Positions 61,001 to 64,000 of a stretch of DNA of 64,000 bases are shown piece after piece; position 1 is the first letter of the stretch, and every line of letters starts with the position of its first letter. Below the pieces are notes generated by a model, which saw only the letters and a list, made by a program, of their open reading frames with translations, did no database searches and was not told the DNA's origin. This stretch comes from Olivibacter oleidegradans (GTDB lineage: Bacteria > Bacteroidota > Bacteroidia > Sphingobacteriales > Sphingobacteriaceae). The position numbers and the translations under genes were made by a program. The stretch covers positions 1,364,001 to 1,428,000 of the forward strand of contig NZ_JBHLWO010000002.1 of assembly GCF_042432805.1 (NCBI RefSeq), in the 5' to 3' direction.

Positions 61001-63371
61001 TGACAAATGGTCCGTTAATCCCCAAAACGCTATTAGCTTTGGCGCAAAAGGTTTATTGGCTTCTCACTTCGATCTCAGCCAAAATGGGCAAGAAATGACT
61101 ATTGCATCGCAAGACTCCGTACCCAATTCACCTTTAGCCGTTAATTTCAAAAACTTTCGTATTGAAACTTTTGCTAATATGGTGGAAAGTGCAAATTTAG
61201 ACTTAGGTGGCGGAATAAACGGTAATGCCTTAGTCGATCGACTCGATGGCTACCCCGTTTTTACATCCGATATAACCATCAACGACTTCTACTTTGGCAA
61301 AGACACTATTGGAGATATTGGCGTTCAAATAAATAATGCGAAGGAAAACACCTACAATGCGAATATTACTATTCAAGGAAAAGGAAACGATATTCAATTA
61401 AGTGGCGACTATATTACACCGCTTGACGCCGAATCTACGATGGATTTTGATTTGTTGGTTAATAATCTTAATATGAGTACCATCGAAGCCTTTAGTTTCG
61501 GCAATTTAAGGCGCTCATCCGGAAGCATTTCCGGAAAGCTTGATTTAACGGGAAGTTTAGATGCACCGATCATCAACGGCGATTTGATCTTTAACCGAGC
61601 CAGAATGAATATTTCCATGCTAAACGCTACGTTTAACATGGATCAGCAGCGGATTAATTTCAATGATCGAGGCATCAGCTTTAAACAATTTACCTTGACT
61701 GATAGTGTTGGTAATAAAGCGATTATCAATGGCAATATCAGAACAAAGACGTATACCGAATTTGCTTTGGGTATGGACGTAAAAGCTGATGATTTCCAGG
61801 TTTTAAATTCTACAGAGGTCGATAACAACTTATTCTATGGAAAACTGAACATCGATACCGACCTGCGTATCCGTGGCGCAGCCATGAGTCCGTCTGTGAA
61901 TGGTACCTTAAGAGTCAATGAAAATACCGACATGACACTGACCATGCCAGAAACGGATCCCGGTTTAGTGGAACGTGAGGGCATTGTAGAATTTACTAGT
62001 TTGAGTCCTCGAGATAGCGCGGAGATCTTAGCGGTTTACGATACAACCGAAACGACGGGCAATACCATTACCGGGATGAACATATCCTTAAATATCGATG
62101 TGGATAGAAACGCGGCCTTTACTGTGATCGTTGATCCCGGAACCGGCGATAAATTATTTGTCAAAGGCCAGGCTCTACTTAACTTCGGTATCAATCCGGG
62201 CGGCGAGATGACCCTTGCCGGAACTTACGAAGTGGAAGAAGGTAACTATTCCCTATCCTTTAATATGATCAAAAGAAGATTTGACTTTAAAAAAGGAAGT
62301 ACAATCACTTGGGGTGGCGACATTATGGACGCTGATCTTAATATGACGGCAGTTTATACCTTGCAAGCACAACCGATTGATTTGGTACAGGTTACCGGCA
62401 CGCAAGCAAATTATTATCGACAACGCCTTCCTTTCAATGTCAATCTTCATATAGGGGGCAAAATGTTAAAACCCGAGATTTCTTTTGACATTGATTTGGG
62501 AACCGGCGGAAATGCCAATACGGTATCGCAAGATGTGACCCAAAATGTAGAAGCAAAACTGGCACAACTACGAGACAACCCTTCGGAGATGAACAAGCAG
62601 ACCTTTGCTCTGATTGTATTAGGTAGGTTTATCGCTGAGAATCCTTTCTCCAGTGCAGGCGGATCCAGCACTGAAACGATGGTACGATCCAGCGTTAGTA
62701 GTTTGTTAACAAGTCAGCTAAATAAAATGGCCGGTGATCTAATTGCCGGTGTAGAATTGAATTTTGATCTACAATCTACTGCGGATGACTATAGCACGGG
62801 GCAAGCGCAAAATCGGACAGATCTAAACGTCGGGGTTTCAAAACGAATGTTAGATGATCGGTTGAAAGTGACCGTCGGCTCCAATTTTGAATTAGAAGGA
62901 GCTACGCAACCTGGTCAAAAGGCTACGAATATTGCGGGTGATATCTCGGTTGAATACCAATTATCAAGAGACGGTCGTTATATCGCCCGTGTATATCGAA
63001 AAAATCAATATCAGGTAACCCTACAGGGCCAATTTATTGAGACCGGGCTGGGTTTCATTATCAATATGAATTACGATGAATTCAGGGAGCTGTTTATGAG
63101 CGCTAAGCGCATTCAAAAGCTTAATGAAGAACGAGCAGAGGAGATGAAAGAGCATTTGGAAAAAAATGATGAGGAGGATGAAAACGGCCAGGATAGTGTG
63201 GAGCGCCGCAATGACCATCAACCTAAGGAGACGAAGAAAGAAGATGGGGTGGCCGAAGAAAAGAAAGAAGACATACCTGCGGATCACGTCGAAAAGTTAA
63301 ACAAAGCCTACCGGAATGAGGATGAAGTTACAGAGCAAGAATCATCAGAGAAGAGCAACGATGAGAATTAA
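58092..63371 (+). CDS. tamB: TamB-family translocation and assembly protein (AsmA-like, DUF490)
   Basis: 1759 residues. A single N-terminal transmembrane helix (about 8-32, IALKTILWVVGSIIGLVLLIFILI) anchors it in the inner membrane. A very long region of repeating beta-strands follows, as in bridge-like AsmA/TamB proteins that span the periplasm, and the TamB C-terminal domain lies at about 1250-1640 (NPGGEMTLAGTYEVEEGNYSLSF). After the last strand there is a charged, mostly acidic tail (about 1675-1759, rich in Glu, Asp and Lys). It starts with TTG 58092; no in-frame ATG suits. Its last 11 bases overlap the tamL start. Together they assemble or supply outer-membrane components. Confidence 0.9.
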   Translation: MNKVGRIALKTILWVVGSIIGLVLLIFILIRIPAVQNFLVQQVVSYLEKKIETPVKIERVSLDLPKLLVLEGVYFEDQKKDTLLAGEQLKVDISLLKLLKNKVEINEIDLRGITVKIDRTLPDSSFNFDYIMRAFVSEEQTQPKPEDTTSSMEFSIDKINLNRIRLVYQDEVIGTNADFNLGHLDTRIKTFDLNKMRFEIPKINIQGVNTAIRQWTVADSTAIPSSKNLGVEAAVGEEAPLPDIQLGSVSLEDIKAQYVDEASALNAQVLFDRLLVDFKDIDLSGERIDIKQAVLENNTAKVSFGRIQKPTPSTFTLDTGETTPIKWQVNISDLIIGKNKLAYFDANQPKVAKGMDYGNLDMTGVDLKMSDFFFSIDSISGKLNQLNFKDRSGFTITKAEADFVYTEKGAEAKDLYIETPNTLIRNYARVNYPSLEQITERIGEIQLNANIQKSKIGMKDVLLLVPDLDTMEVMKPLLGHTFFVDGNVKGRVDDLRIANLTFTTLDQTRLQASAHIKGLPDIDKFYIDLQLKDLQTGKRDLDRLVAKSMLPDSIELPKQLNLNGTFKGGLNQFTTNMHLRSSMGNANLRANYAAQRDTSYDADITIQDVNVGHLMKMDSTLGKISFAAQIKGKGLDPSKLVADAKAKLIRAEALGYTYTNINLAATANSGDVKASLSSKDPNISLEMQAFANLKERYPTFNMDLLVDSINTKNLNLTNDNIRFHGKLLANFDSADPDYLNGKLDLTNAIIAYNTDRYVLDTISLIAQTDSSQNLLQLRSEFLHAHMIGSYKLTSLSYAFQDILNTYYNPNPAINKKTGLPDTIPAYSPAQIEFGATFRRSPLIIRVMPELTEMQPITLDGNFNSETKSINIKGVAPKAVYAGTDIQNVSFDVNTLDSTLYYAALINNIKVSGIEIMNTLLSGTVKNSSIDAGLWIKDKKGKEQYHLGANLQARAEDFLFSLKENGLMLNYDKWSVNPQNAISFGAKGLLASHFDLSQNGQEMTIASQDSVPNSPLAVNFKNFRIETFANMVESANLDLGGGINGNALVDRLDGYPVFTSDITINDFYFGKDTIGDIGVQINNAKENTYNANITIQGKGNDIQLSGDYITPLDAESTMDFDLLVNNLNMSTIEAFSFGNLRRSSGSISGKLDLTGSLDAPIINGDLIFNRARMNISMLNATFNMDQQRINFNDRGISFKQFTLTDSVGNKAIINGNIRTKTYTEFALGMDVKADDFQVLNSTEVDNNLFYGKLNIDTDLRIRGAAMSPSVNGTLRVNENTDMTLTMPETDPGLVEREGIVEFTSLSPRDSAEILAVYDTTETTGNTITGMNISLNIDVDRNAAFTVIVDPGTGDKLFVKGQALLNFGINPGGEMTLAGTYEVEEGNYSLSFNMIKRRFDFKKGSTITWGGDIMDADLNMTAVYTLQAQPIDLVQVTGTQANYYRQRLPFNVNLHIGGKMLKPEISFDIDLGTGGNANTVSQDVTQNVEAKLAQLRDNPSEMNKQTFALIVLGRFIAENPFSSAGGSSTETMVRSSVSSLLTSQLNKMAGDLIAGVELNFDLQSTADDYSTGQAQNRTDLNVGVSKRMLDDRLKVTVGSNFELEGATQPGQKATNIAGDISVEYQLSRDGRYIARVYRKNQYQVTLQGQFIETGLGFIINMNYDEFRELFMSAKRIQKLNEERAEEMKEHLEKNDEEDENGQDSVERRNDHQPKETKKEDGVAEEKKEDIPADHVEKLNKAYRNEDEVTEQESSEKSNDEN

Positions 63372-64000
63372 AATATACACATATATAGCGATTTCAGTAC
63401 TTTTTGCTTCCTGTAGTAATATCAAGTATTTAAAGGAAGGTGAAAACTTGTATGTGAAAGGTGAGGTGGAATTGAATAACGATTCGATTCCGGACCAGTA
63501 TAGAGGACCGCTAACCGAACGACTGGAGGGGGTGCTACGGCCGCGTCCGAATAAGAAGTTTTTAGGCTTACGTACCAAACTCTATTTCTATAACATTGCC
63601 GGTCAGCCCAAGAAAAACAAAGGATTTAAACACTGGTTGAAAAATAAAGTAGGTGAACCTCCGGTATTGCTCCAAGATGTAAATGTTCCGTACAATGAAA
63701 ATCTCGTCAGGAATAGGTTGGAAAACATCGGCTTCTTTAATGCTTATGTAACGACAGATACGACTATTGAAAACAGAAAGGCGACGCTGAACTATGTAGC
63801 TACGACCAATAAAATTTACCGTATCAATAAAGTAACGTATGAAGCTGACACAACTACACAGATTGGAAGGGAGTTAAAATTAGCGCAGGAAGGATCGCTT
63901 TTGGTGCCCGGTAGACCTTATAACTTGGATAGGATCATTGCGGAACGCGAGCGGATTGATAATATCCTCAAGGATAAAGGTTATTATTTTTTCAGCCCTG
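63361..64000 (+). CDS. tamL: TamL/BamA-superfamily lipoprotein, N-terminal part (runs off the window)
   Basis: 213 codons are visible from ATG 63361 to the right edge, with no stop. The signal ends in a lipobox FASC with Cys18, so this is a lipoprotein version of the BamA/TamA family, as Bacteroidota have. Two POTRA-like repeats are visible, with VNVPYNENLVRNRLENIGFFNAYV and YNLDRIIAERERIDNILKDKGYYFF, the usual strand-helix-helix-strand spacing. The barrel lies beyond the window. Its first 11 bases overlap the tamB end, so translation is probably coupled. The name is by family and context. Confidence 0.85.
   Translation, partial: MRIKIYTYIAISVLFASCSNIKYLKEGENLYVKGEVELNNDSIPDQYRGPLTERLEGVLRPRPNKKFLGLRTKLYFYNIAGQPKKNKGFKHWLKNKVGEPPVLLQDVNVPYNENLVRNRLENIGFFNAYVTTDTTIENRKATLNYVATTNKIYRINKVTYEADTTTQIGRELKLAQEGSLLVPGRPYNLDRIIAERERIDNILKDKGYYFFSP

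Noticed and set aside
1..64000. Prophage, insertion sequence or integrated element
   Set aside because: I found no integrase, transposase, phage structural gene, target-site duplication or tRNA attachment site; gene content is housekeeping and PUL.

Overview
The window is about 64 kb of a Bacteroidota chromosome, most likely from the Sphingobacteriaceae (the Sphingobacterium/Pedobacter/Olivibacter group). The grounds are two SusC/SusD pairs, a hybrid two-component regulator (HTCS), a type IX secretion sorting domain, a TamB/TamL pair, a DnaE with a fused proofreading domain, moderately AT-rich DNA, and several start regions that carry the Bacteroidota -7 element TAnnTTTG. Nearly all of it is ordinary chromosome. 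I see no prophage, insertion sequence, CRISPR array, tRNA or rRNA. A 200-base run of N lies at 29877-30076.

Layout. 1-5 kb: the end of an LD-carboxypeptidase, an M14 carboxypeptidase lipoprotein, an NlpC/P60 hydrolase, a glycosylasparaginase and CutC. 5-10 kb: a tight glycolytic operon (pfkA, a degenerate BadF-type kinase, gap), then an NrtR-like Nudix regulator convergent with an intact BadF-type N-acetylglucosamine kinase. 10-18 kb: riboflavin synthase, an MFS sugar transporter with its LacI regulator, a small coiled-coil protein and a SusC/SusD pair. 18-29 kb: penicillin acylase, a LuxE-like adenylating enzyme, TyrS, an ACP phosphodiesterase-like protein, an amino-acid permease and Kup. 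29-38 kb: a very small type IX cargo protein, a 59-bp tandem array, a fumarylacetoacetase-family enzyme, an M23 peptidase, Bcp, a split transketolase, an ECF sigma operon, a class III aminotransferase and thioredoxin. 38-43 kb: DnaE. 43-56 kb: a compact polysaccharide utilization locus (HTCS, GH31 with PA14 insert, SusC, SusD, surface lipoprotein). 56-64 kb: an exported Gfo/Idh/MocA protein, two small proteins, TamB and the start of TamL.

How genes work together. The HTCS probably senses a sugar released by the GH31 enzyme and switches on the GH31-SusC-SusD-lipoprotein operon. The LacI/MFS pair and the second SusC/SusD pair look like a separate uptake system. Glycosylasparaginase and the intact GlcNAc kinase could act in one GlcNAc salvage route. 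TamB and TamL form an outer-membrane assembly pair in one overlapping operon.

The most unusual structure is the array at 29739-30177. Each 59-bp unit ends in an ATG. That ATG opens a 20-codon mini-ORF whose TGA overlaps the next unit's ATG, and the last TGA overlaps the real start codon of the fumarylacetoacetase-family gene. Other points of interest are the BadF-type protein without its phosphate-1 residues in the pfkA-gap operon, the probable sigma-partner protein with three copies of a 19-residue motif, and the repeat cluster in front of the GH31 operon.
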